DNA from: Candidatus Hydrogenedentota bacterium
Lineage (GTDB): Bacteria > Hydrogenedentota > Hydrogenedentia > Hydrogenedentales > CAITNO01
Direction of reading: 5' to 3'
NCBI GenBank assembly: GCA_007124105.1
Contig: SLFT01000408.1
Location: 1 to 14,157 of the forward strand
Length of the DNA stretch: 14,157 bases
Of the stretch, positions 1 through 6,630 are shown piece after piece. A program made the position numbers and the translations under genes. Under the pieces are notes generated by a model. It saw only the letters and a program-made list of their open reading frames with translations. It did not search any database and was not told where the DNA came from. The first letter of the stretch is position 1. Each line of letters starts with the position of its first letter.

Positions 1-311
1 ATCCTTTGTGGTGTTAGAAGCATAAATGATGCCAACAGGGGACGCGACCCTGATGTTTTGCTAAACAAAACGATACAAAGATGTTGCGTGAGAATCGGGG
101 AAATAAGAGACAATCAGAGCGTTGCAGGAATGCGACTGTGGGGGAGTAAAGGGTCGCAGGACTGCGTCTTTTAGAATGTCGGCGTGGACACTCAAATTTT
201 ATAGGACGTATAGGGCGGTGGGGCAAGCTGTGCTGATTCCCATCAGGTCTATTTTCTGTGGGTTTGTTGCGTGGCTACAAGGATTCCACCTATGGCGTAG
301 TGGCCGAAAAT
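1..311. other. stretch with no supported gene
   Basis: This 311-base stretch lies downstream of the sigma54 activator stop and runs to the window edge. Plus frame 1 is open from base 1 to a TAG at 172-174 (57 codons, no start in view) and could be the tail of a gene beginning outside the window. Its codons (AGA, AGG, ATA) are unlike those of the recognised genes, and I recognise nothing in the peptide. A small A/T-rich inverted repeat (GTTTTG, 5-nt loop, CAAAAC) sits at 53-69. No terminator, tRNA or promoter could be supported. Confidence 0.4.
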
Positions 312-1700
312 CTACCGCGTGGACTTGGGACTATTAATGCCCAGCCGTTTCATCTTGCGAAAGAGCGTACTCTTATGCATGCCAAGTTCCTGGGCGGCGG
401 CAAGACGGTTGCCCTGATTGCGACGCAACGCATCGCGGATACTCTGGGCCTCCGCGTGTTGTACCGCAGTGGTGAGAGGTATGCTTCCGCTGTCAGCAGC
501 AGCGCGGGCGCCGAGATGTTCCGGAAGACACACCGCGTCAATCATGTCGCTTGTTGTACATAGCACAAAGGCATGTTCCAGGATATTCTCCAGTTCACGA
601 ATATTGCCGGGATATTCGTAGGCCATCAGCACAGCCATTGCCTCGGGAGTGACCCCGGAAATGTTTCGGTCCTGGAGCCGATTCAGTTTGGCAATAAATC
701 GTTCAACGAGCAGGGGGATATCCTCCTTGCGTTGACGAAGAGGCGGCAGTTCCATGCGGACAACATTGACGCGGTAAAAGAGATCGCTGCGAAACGCGCC
801 TTTTTCTACCAGCTGGGCAAGGTCTTTGTTGGAGGCTGCAATGACGCGTACATTTGCGTTTACGGACGCTGTTGCGCCCAGTGGCTCGTACGCGCGCTCC
901 TGCAACGCGCGCAGGAGCCGCACTTGCAGGGCCGGGGTAATGTCGCCAATCTCGTCCAGAAGGAGTGTGCCGCCCTCGGCCAGGGCGAAGCGTCCCGGTT
1001 TGTCTTTTTCGGCGCCGGTGAATGCGCCGGCTTTGTAGCCGAACAGCTCTGATTCAAGAAGCGTGTCGGGCAAGGCGCCGCAGTTTACTGCCACAAAGGG
1101 ATGCTTCTCGCGTGGGCTCAGGTGATGGATAGCGCGGGCGAGCAATTCTTTGCCCGTACCTGTTTCTCCCTGAATCAACACAGTGCTGTCGCTGGCGGCC
1201 ACCTGGGGAAGAATATCGAAAAAGCGGCGCATGGCTGGGCTGCGGCTCACAATATCGCCCATCTCGAAGCGCCCTTCCAATTCTTTGCGTAATTCTTCAA
1301 CAACGCTCAAATCGCGAAAGGTTTCCGCGCCGCCCACGATCTCCCCTGTGTTGTTGCGCAACAGGGCAGTTGAAACACTGATAGGGATGCGATTGCCCTC
1401 TGAATTTATGATGTAGCAGGAACGATTGACCAGGGGATGACCCGTTTCCATGGTGTGGCGCAGTGCGCATGCCGCCTCGCATACGCTGGCGCGAAATACT
1501 TCTGAACACGGCTTTCCCAAGGCTTCTTCGCGGGGGATGCCGGTGATGGTTTCAGCGGCGCGATTGAATGACGTAACGCGCCAGCGCTCGTCCACGGTGA
1601 ACACGCCATCCGAAATGCTCTCAAGGATGGCTTCGTAAGACTGGGGAGCCGCTTTCTTTGTTCGTTTCTTTTTGGGGCTGGATTTCTGTGTCATATTCAT
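312..1700 (-). CDS. PAS-domain sigma54-dependent transcriptional activator (NtrC/Fis family)
   Basis: This is a 462-residue bacterial enhancer-binding protein, which remodels RNA polymerase-sigma54 by ATP hydrolysis. A PAS sensor domain covers about residues 22-132. The AAA+ domain (about 148-395) has Walker A GETGTGKE at 178-185, the sigma54-contact loop GAFTGA at 225-230 and Walker B GGTLLLDE at 243-250. A Fis-type helix-turn-helix ends the protein (about 412-455). There is no receiver domain, so the signal probably enters through PAS. Cysteines 65, 74 and 78 (C-x8-C-x3-C), with Cys95 further on, suggest a redox or metal sensor, which is inference. The frame stays open further upstream, but that part overlaps the preceding gene and looks non-coding. 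I chose the ATG at 1700, 23 nt after the upstream stop; ATG 1694 is equally possible. The upstream membrane protein is probably in the same transcript. The target promoter is unknown, but see the sigma54-type site at 11827. Confidence 0.9.
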   Translation of the reverse strand: MNMTQKSSPKKKRTKKAAPQSYEAILESISDGVFTVDERWRVTSFNRAAETITGIPREEALGKPCSEVFRASVCEAACALRHTMETGHPLVNRSCYIINSEGNRIPISVSTALLRNNTGEIVGGAETFRDLSVVEELRKELEGRFEMGDIVSRSPAMRRFFDILPQVAASDSTVLIQGETGTGKELLARAIHHLSPREKHPFVAVNCGALPDTLLESELFGYKAGAFTGAEKDKPGRFALAEGGTLLLDEIGDITPALQVRLLRALQERAYEPLGATASVNANVRVIAASNKDLAQLVEKGAFRSDLFYRVNVVRMELPPLRQRKEDIPLLVERFIAKLNRLQDRNISGVTPEAMAVLMAYEYPGNIRELENILEHAFVLCTTSDMIDAVCLPEHLGARAAADSGSIPLTTAVQHAEAQSIRDALRRNQGNRLAAAQELGMHKSTLFRKMKRLGINSPKSTR

Positions 1701-1723
1701 TTGTTTGTGCCCGAAGGCGTGAA

Positions 1724-2302
1724 CTATTCTTCCCGGTCTGATGCCTGGACGTCGCTGCTGTATGCCTGATCGCCTGGCAGGCGACCGCTCACTCGCATTA
1801 ACGTATCGGCAATCCAGTCGGCTTTCCACAAAATCGCCACTGCCGCAGTAATGCCAGGGAGGTATTGTCCAGAATAAGTATAAGAGATATGTGCCGGTTG
1901 ATCGAATAGGCTTTGAATCAAGGTGTTGCCAACGGTGTTTGCAAGGGACACGCCATTTCTGAGAAGTATCCAAATACCGATAAGGCGAATCCAGAAACCG
2001 TACCGTGTAAGAAGAACAAGTTCATTTGAAAAAATAATTTCCGTGCGCTTGCTTCCAGGAAAAAGTGTTCGAATCATCAGGGGACGTTTGAAAAGCAATA
2101 AATAGAACAATGCCGCAATAATCATCAGATAAGAGAACTGAACCAGGAGGACGGGAAGCAGTTCGCGCCAGTGCGTCATTTCCAGGGGTGTGGCGAGGGC
2201 GAATAGTTGCCAGAAAAACAGCGTAAGAACATACGGGACATGGGCAAGAAGCACACAGACAAGCAGTATGTCTATCAAGTCAGCCTTTGTAAATTTCTCC
2301 AT
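1724..2302 (-). CDS. membrane protein of unknown function
   Basis: I do not recognise this 192-residue protein. It is strongly hydrophobic, with likely membrane helices at about residues 9-36, 48-70 and 95-118, and a weaker one near 145-160. The region between the second and third helices is basic, and the C-terminal tail is hydrophilic and acidic. The frame is open upstream to a GTG at 2335 and an ATG at 2320. I chose the ATG at 2302 because GGAGG lies 11 nt upstream, and because a promoter-like pair at 2336-2363 would start the mRNA near 2329, which excludes the GTG. It ends 23 nt before the sigma54 activator on the same strand, so the two are probably co-transcribed. It might feed that regulator a membrane or envelope signal, but this rests only on adjacency. 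Confidence 0.7.
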   Translation of the reverse strand: MEKFTKADLIDILLVCVLLAHVPYVLTLFFWQLFALATPLEMTHWRELLPVLLVQFSYLMIIAALFYLLLFKRPLMIRTLFPGSKRTEIIFSNELVLLTRYGFWIRLIGIWILLRNGVSLANTVGNTLIQSLFDQPAHISYTYSGQYLPGITAAVAILWKADWIADTLMRVSGRLPGDQAYSSDVQASDREE

Positions 2303-2335
2303 GACAGCGTACGCCTCCATCTTTATACGGTACAC

Positions 2336-2363
2336 AATATAGTATACCCCCGACCATATTCAA
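2336..2363 (-). promoter_or_regulatory. candidate sigma70-type promoter for the membrane protein/activator operon
   Basis: On the minus strand, TTGAAT (2358-2363) and TATATT (2336-2341) are separated by 16 bp. The predicted transcript start near 2329 leaves a leader of about 27 nt that includes the GGAGG ribosome site for the ATG at 2302. The match is reasonable but not perfect, and it was found by eye. Confidence 0.45.
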
Positions 2364-2697
2364 AGGGCGCCGGACAGCGGTATTATGCGTCCCGCCCACC
2401 CATGTCAGTCAATGCGTCATATCAAGCGTTAAATACCTGCAATATATGGTATCATTACATGTAGAGAAGCGTGTGGCTTTCGTTTCATTTATGAATATAA
2501 TCTGGACGTTTTCGTCTGATATGACAGCGCATGTAAGAAAAGCCAGGTTGTTTTGCCGGGTTCGCAATAGCGTGAAATAGTAAGATTGGCGTCATTGCGA
2601 TGGAAGCGTGAAAATCCCCGCATCGTTGAACTTAGCGATGAAAAGGGGGCAGCGTACATGTTCCTGGATGCGACAAAAGTCTTTACAAGGAGATACG
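2364..2697. other. intergenic region between divergent transcription units
   Basis: I see no gene here; the short open frames show no recognisable protein. On the plus strand a perfect TATAAT occurs at 2496-2501, but no convincing -35 element precedes it, so it is only a weak promoter candidate for the SirB1-like gene. An inverted repeat TCGCAAT (2562-2568) / ATTGCGA (2594-2600) with a 25-nt spacer could be an operator or a leader hairpin. It is also plausible by chance. Confidence 0.35.
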
Positions 2698-3576
2698 ATG
2701 ACAACAGGTCTGGATACGACGCAGGCGAAAAAATTGGACGCATTGTTGCGGCTGCTTGACGACGATTCACCGATGGTGCGTGAAGCGGTGTCGTGCGAGT
2801 TGCAATCATTCGGCGTTGCTATTGCCCGCCATATTCATAATGAGCGCCTGACATTGAGCCCCATGGAATGGGAGGTTTTGCGCCGCATCTTGTTTGACGC
2901 CTATACGCGAGAATTGCGCGACAACTGGGCCGCGTGGGCCGGGCCGGAGGATGATGCCGTCCGGCTGGAAAAGGCTCTCGGTATGCTTGCGCGTTTCCAA
3001 AACGGGCCGCGATACCGCCCTGATCTCACGGAATCGCTGGGTGCGCTTTCTGACGAATACGCGACAACAGCGAAAGAGATCAGTTACGCATCGCTGGCGC
3101 GCTTTTTGTTTTCCGAGAAAGAGATTCGTTGTATGGAGGAGTCCGACGAAGACGCGGACGCCAGCAACCTGAGCTATGTTATTGAACAGCGGGTGGGGCT
3201 TCCCATCAGCCTTGTTTGCCTGTATATCCTGATGGGGCATCGCCACAACTTGAGCATAAGCGGCTGCAACTGGCCCGGCAGCTTTTACGCGCGGTTTCAT
3301 GAAGACGGTAAATTGTATGTAGTGGATTGTGGAGCGGGCGGCCTTGTACTGGAGGCCGATGAACTGTTGCGGCTTCAGGGTCCTTCACGCGAGGCGGCTG
3401 AAGCCGTATTGACGTTGGATATTGACGCGGCAACCCTCGTGCGCCGTGTGCTGAGCAACCTTGCTTTTGCCTACCGTCGGGAAGGCGAGACGGAATGCAG
3501 CCTGCTCATGCTTGATTTATTACGCGCCTTGGAGCGCTCCACGCGGCGGGGGTATCACAACAGTACAGCGCAATAG
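2698..3576 (+). CDS. SirB1/transglutaminase-like family protein with helical N-terminal repeat
   Basis: This 292-residue protein resembles the SirB1 (UPF0162) branch of the transglutaminase-like superfamily. Residues about 8-45 look like a HEAT-type helical pair. The core at about 85-225 has the family pattern: a segment reading LSYVIEQRVGLPISLVCLYI (159-178), then GCNWPGSFYARF (189-200) and a strand containing VVDCGAGG (208-215). The tail at about 246-282 resembles one TPR unit. Most SirB1 proteins lack a proven catalytic triad, and their biochemical role is unsettled, so no reaction is assigned. I chose the ATG at 2698 because AAGGAG lies just upstream (2687-2692); the frame is open 90 nt further but without a better site. 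The gene converges on lolA 33 nt away, and its stop codon lies in the loop of a strong inverted repeat. Confidence 0.8.
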   Translation: MTTGLDTTQAKKLDALLRLLDDDSPMVREAVSCELQSFGVAIARHIHNERLTLSPMEWEVLRRILFDAYTRELRDNWAAWAGPEDDAVRLEKALGMLARFQNGPRYRPDLTESLGALSDEYATTAKEISYASLARFLFSEKEIRCMEESDEDADASNLSYVIEQRVGLPISLVCLYILMGHRHNLSISGCNWPGSFYARFHEDGKLYVVDCGAGGLVLEADELLRLQGPSREAAEAVLTLDIDAATLVRRVLSNLAFAYRREGETECSLLMLDLLRALERSTRRGYHNSTAQ

Positions 3577-3590
3577 GCAAAGCGCTGTAC
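3563..3590. terminator. inverted repeat between converging genes, possible U-tract-poor terminator
   Basis: GTACAGCGC (3563-3571) and GCGCTGTAC (3582-3590) form a perfect 9-bp stem around a 10-nt loop. CAG/CTG could extend it across a bulged C. The TAG stop of the SirB1-like gene (3574-3576) is in the loop, and the lolA stop lies 20 nt beyond the stem. Neither strand has a T-run after it, so simple intrinsic termination is uncertain. A 3'-end stabiliser or a bidirectional pause site is also possible. Confidence 0.45.
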
Positions 3591-3609
3591 CTGTGCTGAT
3601 ACGGTGGGT

Positions 3610-4401
3610 CTATTGGTTTGGCGCTGAGGTTTCAGCGCTGACATCTTCGGTTTGCGGCGGCAGTACGCGTTCGTGTAATTGCGGCGCTGTATTCTCTGCG
3701 GGAAAGTAGCGGCCTTCGCCTTCTATAGTGTCCACCACGGCGTCGTTTTCAATTACCTTGACCCCCGGCGGTACAAATATGCGGGCGCTGTCCAGGTCGG
3801 CGGCGGTCTGCGTGACAATCTCGTCAATATCAATGAAGAGCTGCGACTCCGCATCGTTTACGATGTGGATACGATAGGGCAGGAAGTCTTCATCTCGCAG
3901 GGACAGGTTGACCTCCATGAAATACACCTCTTCGTCAGTGTCGTGGCGCGGCTCGATCTTGATTCCGTGCCGTCCCCGCGCGTCGTGGGTTATCATTAGC
4001 TGCACCTGATAGGCCTGTTGCAGCGTTTCCGTGTCGTCGTCAAATCCCAGGAAAAAGATATCGGCCCGCGGATTGTCTTCAATGTCGAAAATAGTGAGTT
4101 GCCGAATCTCCGCGTCATATTCGTAACCGCGGCGGCCGTCCACCAGGATAATACGCTCGGGGTTATCAGTAGCGAACATGATGCGTCTCGGTCGCGAATA
4201 ATACAGCGTCCCCTGTGTTGTCAGCACTTCGTCGGGCAGGAATGTTTTTTGCGTAAACGCGGCCCGTAGTGCGCCGATGTCGTCTCGTTTTTCCCTGAAT
4301 GTCTGGAAAAACGATTCAATGTCGTCTGCTGCGGCTGTGGTTGTTATAACGGCGGCGATTATTACTGCTAGTGTTATGAGCGTTGTCTTATAGTGCCACA
4401 T
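3610..4401 (-). CDS. lolA: LolA-like periplasmic outer-membrane lipoprotein carrier
   Basis: The 263-residue product begins with a signal peptide: WHYK, a hydrophobic stretch to about residue 22, then a likely signal peptidase I site after the AAA at 23-25. The mature part has the LolA fold pattern: an amphipathic helix, then FTQKTFLPDE (49-58), then QGTLYYSRPRRIMF (63-76), followed by beta-rich sequence. LolA carries lipoproteins from the LolCDE transporter across the periplasm to the outer membrane. The length is slightly above the usual 200-220 residues because of a Pro/Glu-rich C-terminal tail (about 240-263). I chose the ATG at 4401, with AAAGGA upstream; the longer frame to 4503 adds residues that would bury the signal peptide. 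It lies 120 nt downstream of the DivIVA-like gene on the same strand, beyond a hairpin, so it may be its own unit. LolA is assigned by pattern; a more distant LolA-fold relative is possible. Confidence 0.8.
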   Translation of the reverse strand: MWHYKTTLITLAVIIAAVITTTAAADDIESFFQTFREKRDDIGALRAAFTQKTFLPDEVLTTQGTLYYSRPRRIMFATDNPERIILVDGRRGYEYDAEIRQLTIFDIEDNPRADIFFLGFDDDTETLQQAYQVQLMITHDARGRHGIKIEPRHDTDEEVYFMEVNLSLRDEDFLPYRIHIVNDAESQLFIDIDEIVTQTAADLDSARIFVPPGVKVIENDAVVDTIEGEGRYFPAENTAPQLHERVLPPQTEDVSAETSAPNQ

Positions 4402-4480
4402 GTTATCTGAAATCCTTTGCCGCCATGAACCCGTGGACAATACGGGGCATAAAAAAATACCTGCCGTTATGGACGTGGTT

Positions 4481-4500
4481 CGTTCGGAGGCGTCCGAACG
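4481..4500 (-). terminator. hairpin downstream of the DivIVA-like gene
   Basis: CGTTCGGA and TCCGAACG form a perfect 8-bp stem with a 4-nt loop, 22 nt after the DivIVA-like stop on the minus strand. No T-run follows directly. A run of seven T (minus strand) appears at 4451-4457, about 23 nt further on. It may be a partial terminator or processing site marking the end of the dnaX-proC-DivIVA transcript. Confidence 0.4.
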
Positions 4501-4521
4501 CATCCGACCGGTACGGACATG

Positions 4522-5208
4522 TTACGTGCCATGAGTATGTAGACCTGCGTCGCGACCGTCGGTTTCGTCTTCCCGCGGGGCAACGTTTTCAGCGGCGTTT
4601 TCCTTGTGTTCTTCCTGCAGCTTGTCGGGCTCGTTTCCTGGGGACTCTTCATCGTGACGCGACGGCGTATGAGCGCTGGACTTCTCGACCACGTATTTGC
4701 CCTCGGTATTTTCGGCTCGTGGAATCTCTCGCAGCAGGTTTTCATGGGTTTTCAGTATTCCCGCGATATCGTCGCGGATACGGTCGCGTTCTTCCATGAG
4801 CCGCCGCATCTCAGAGCGCAACGCATCCGGTAACCGCTCCATCCTGAACTCCGCCTTTTCCTTGGCCAGTCGCGCTTCCTCCAACAGTGCATCGGCCTGT
4901 AATCGTGCCGATACGACAATGTTTTCACTCATCTTCTGGCTGCTGACCAATGCGCTTCGCAGGGATTGTTCCATCTCACGAAACATCTCGATTTCATTTT
5001 TCTGGTTTTCCGTTTGCCGCTTGAGGTCTCGGTTTTGTGTGATAAGCGCCTCAAGTGCGTCTGCGGTTCTTTCGAGCAATGTGTCCACCTGATTTTTCGA
5101 ATAGCCGCCAAACAGGTTTGTTTTCAGGTCAGCGTTGCAGAGGTCCGCCGGCGTCAAGGCATTCTCTTCACCTGATGTTTCGTGAATTACCCGGTCAGTT
5201 TGCATCAT
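4522..5208 (-). CDS. DivIVA-domain coiled-coil protein
   Basis: This is a 228-residue soluble protein. Residues about 18-48 (LTPADLCNADLKTNLFGGYS, then VDTLLE) match the N-terminal membrane-binding/crossover segment of DivIVA/GpsB-type proteins, followed by coiled coil to about residue 162. The last 60 or so residues are acidic, low-complexity and probably disordered. DivIVA proteins bind curved membrane and recruit division, pole or cell-wall factors; the partner here is unknown. The upstream AAGGA sits 5 nt from the ATG at 5208 and 8 nt from the ATG at 5205, so either start is possible. A frame open to 5283 would overlap the end of proC and looks spurious. It starts 58 nt after proC, and proC-divIVA adjacency is also familiar from Gram-positive bacteria. 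No cell-division gene other than this one is visible nearby. Confidence 0.8.
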   Translation of the reverse strand: MMQTDRVIHETSGEENALTPADLCNADLKTNLFGGYSKNQVDTLLERTADALEALITQNRDLKRQTENQKNEIEMFREMEQSLRSALVSSQKMSENIVVSARLQADALLEEARLAKEKAEFRMERLPDALRSEMRRLMEERDRIRDDIAGILKTHENLLREIPRAENTEGKYVVEKSSAHTPSRHDEESPGNEPDKLQEEHKENAAENVAPREDETDGRDAGLHTHGT

Positions 5209-5266
5209 GCGCATCCTTTTCGGTATCGGCGGCTGCCGTCTTACAGTTGACGGCGCATCGTTGCCG

Positions 5267-6079
5267 TTATGTTCCCAGCTCACTGGAACGTTTCACGGCG
5301 GCCTGGTACGCCGTTTGAATCATAGCAGTGAAGTCCGCTGCGCGCATTGCTTCCAGCGCTGCAAAGGTAACGCCGCCCTTCGATGTTACCTGTTCTCTTA
5401 GAACGTCCGGCCGCTCCTTTGAGGATACAAGCAACTGCCCCGCGCCCAGCAATGTTTGTCCGGCCAGGCGCAAGGCGGTGTCTTCCGGGAGCCCCTGGGC
5501 TGTTGCCGCTGCCACCAGACATTCGGCAAGGTAAAAGAAATATGCCGGCCCGCTTCCGCTTAATGCGGTGACCGCGTCCATCTGCGATTCGGGTACTATT
5601 TCCGCTATGCCGACGGCCTCGAAAATGGCGCGCGCGTCCGCCACATCTGTTTCGGCGCAGGCGTCGCAGCAGGCAATGGCCGCCGCGCCGGCGCCGACGA
5701 GGGCGGGCGTGTTTGGCATGACGCGAATAATTCGGGCGTTGGCGCCAAACCGTGTTTTCAGGGTTGCTATGGAAATACCCGCCATAATGGAGATAACCCG
5801 TAGATCGGGGCGTGCTGTGTCGGTTATGGGCGCCAGGGATGCGTTAAGCATTTGCGGTTTAACCGCTAACACGAGGGTGTCGCAGGCGTCTAAAAGCGTT
5901 TGCGGCGTATCCGCGCATCGAATGCCCAGCGCTTTTGCTTCTGTCATACGTTCGGGCGCGGGGTCGTAGGTGTGCAATTGCGCTGGTTTCAATGCCTGTT
6001 GCTCCAGTAACCCGGACGCAATAGCGCTTCCCATGTTGCCGTATCCAAGAAATCCGAAAATACCGGATAAGGTGCGCAT
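5267..6079 (-). CDS. proC: pyrroline-5-carboxylate reductase
   Basis: ProC catalyses the last step of proline synthesis, the NAD(P)H-dependent reduction of 1-pyrroline-5-carboxylate, in the cytoplasm. The 270-residue product has normal family length. It shows the Rossmann dinucleotide motif FGFLGYGNMG (8-17), RVMPNTPA (119-126), and the C-terminal dimerisation/active-site region with TALSGSGPAY (171-180) and VTSKGGVT (231-238). The ATG at 6079 has AAAGGA 6 nt upstream; an ATG at 6103 is in frame but lacks a site. It lies 53 nt after the end of the dnaX tau frame and 58 nt before the DivIVA-like gene, all on one strand, so it is probably co-transcribed. No other proline biosynthesis gene is in the window. 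Confidence 0.95.
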   Translation of the reverse strand: MRTLSGIFGFLGYGNMGSAIASGLLEQQALKPAQLHTYDPAPERMTEAKALGIRCADTPQTLLDACDTLVLAVKPQMLNASLAPITDTARPDLRVISIMAGISIATLKTRFGANARIIRVMPNTPALVGAGAAAIACCDACAETDVADARAIFEAVGIAEIVPESQMDAVTALSGSGPAYFFYLAECLVAAATAQGLPEDTALRLAGQTLLGAGQLLVSSKERPDVLREQVTSKGGVTFAALEAMRAADFTAMIQTAYQAAVKRSSELGT

Positions 6080-6132
6080 TGTTTTTCCTTTCAATGAAGG
6101 CAACGCTTGTGCGATGCCTGTGATCGGGGGTG

Positions 6133-6624
6133 CTATATATCCCGCGGCGATTTTTTCACGTCCACGATAACGCCTTTGAATTCCTGCACAACGGCGGCGA
6201 TTCCTGCGTCTTCCAGTAAATGCTTTAAGTCCTCCTGGACAACGCCGACGTCCGGCGCAGAGCTATCGCTCTGGACAGTTGTCGGCTTTGGCGTCGCCTT
6301 GGCGCGCACAGGCGGCCGCGCCTGAAATGTTTTCACATTATCCGTTTCCTGTTGCAGAAACGATTCAAGGGCAAGGCGGTTTTCGGAATCCTGAAAGAAC
6401 GCAAAAGCATTGTCCGCGCCGGGCTCGAACTCGATCACCAGCGCGCCTGCGTTATCCAGTTCCCCGGGTTGCCCGCGCCCCAGCCAGATGCCCATGTTCA
6501 AATTGACCTCGCCCGCTTTGTTGACCAGCGTACGCCATTGTTTTTCCTGTTGCTGGCCGCCGAAGTGAATGCGCCGTTTTGTTGCCGGTACCGCTGGCGC
6601 ACTGTCAACCGGCCGGCCTAACGA
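6133..6624 (-). CDS. dnaX: tau-specific C-terminal segment of DnaX, read in the -1 frame
   Basis: This frame is open from just after a TGA at 6646-6648 to a TAG at 6133-6135. From the predicted slip point it adds 163 residues to the first 402 of DnaX, giving a tau of 565 aa. It looks like the globular DnaX C-terminal domain: a lead-in KRRIHFGG, then WRTLV, a strand ALVIEFEPGADNAFAFF, a helix RLALESFLQQ, then a Pro/Lys linker and a final segment ending VVDVKK-type after FKGVI. In other bacteria this part of tau contacts the polymerase alpha subunit and helicase. No credible independent start with a ribosome site exists; a TTG at 6501 would cut the domain. Frameshifting is therefore the best explanation. 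A sequencing indel or a split gene are the alternatives. Confidence 0.75.
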   Translation of the reverse strand, partial: SLGRPVDSAPAVPATKRRIHFGGQQQEKQWRTLVNKAGEVNLNMGIWLGRGQPGELDNAGALVIEFEPGADNAFAFFQDSENRLALESFLQQETDNVKTFQARPPVRAKATPKPTTVQSDSSAPDVGVVQEDLKHLLEDAGIAAVVQEFKGVIVDVKKSPRDI

Positions 6625-6630
6625 GGGTTT
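6584..6630 (-). promoter_or_regulatory. predicted programmed -1 ribosomal frameshift signal in dnaX
   Basis: On the minus strand the heptamer A AAC CCT (6630-6624) is in phase with the dnaX frame and fits X XXY YYZ. It is followed by CGT and the TAG stop of gamma (6620-6618). Ten nt after the heptamer, GCCGGT (6613-6608) can pair with ACCGGC (6589-6584) across an 18-nt loop, and a GGCCGGCC palindrome overlaps the first arm. No Shine-Dalgarno-like stimulator about 10 nt upstream, as in E. coli dnaX, is evident. Confidence 0.6.

Noticed and set aside
53..69. A/T-rich hairpin near the left edge as a terminator
   Set aside because: It has a 6-bp weak stem with no T-run after it on either strand, and no identifiable gene ends there.
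225..238. GG-N10-GC spacing resembling a -24/-12 promoter
   Set aside because: Only the bare dinucleotides match. The flanking consensus bases are absent.
398..413. sigma54-like site CGGCAAGACGGTTGCC on the plus strand
   Set aside because: It lies within the activator coding region, antisense to it, with no plus-strand gene downstream and a weaker consensus match.
1701..1973. 91-residue N-terminal extension of the sigma54 activator
   Set aside because: It overlaps the membrane-protein gene in another frame and does not resemble regulator sequence. The ATG at 1700 follows that gene's stop.
6133..6501. separate small gene after dnaX starting at the TTG at 6501
   Set aside because: The start would cut off the conserved W-containing lead-in, and the frame is open back to the dnaX overlap. 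A frameshifted tau explains it better.
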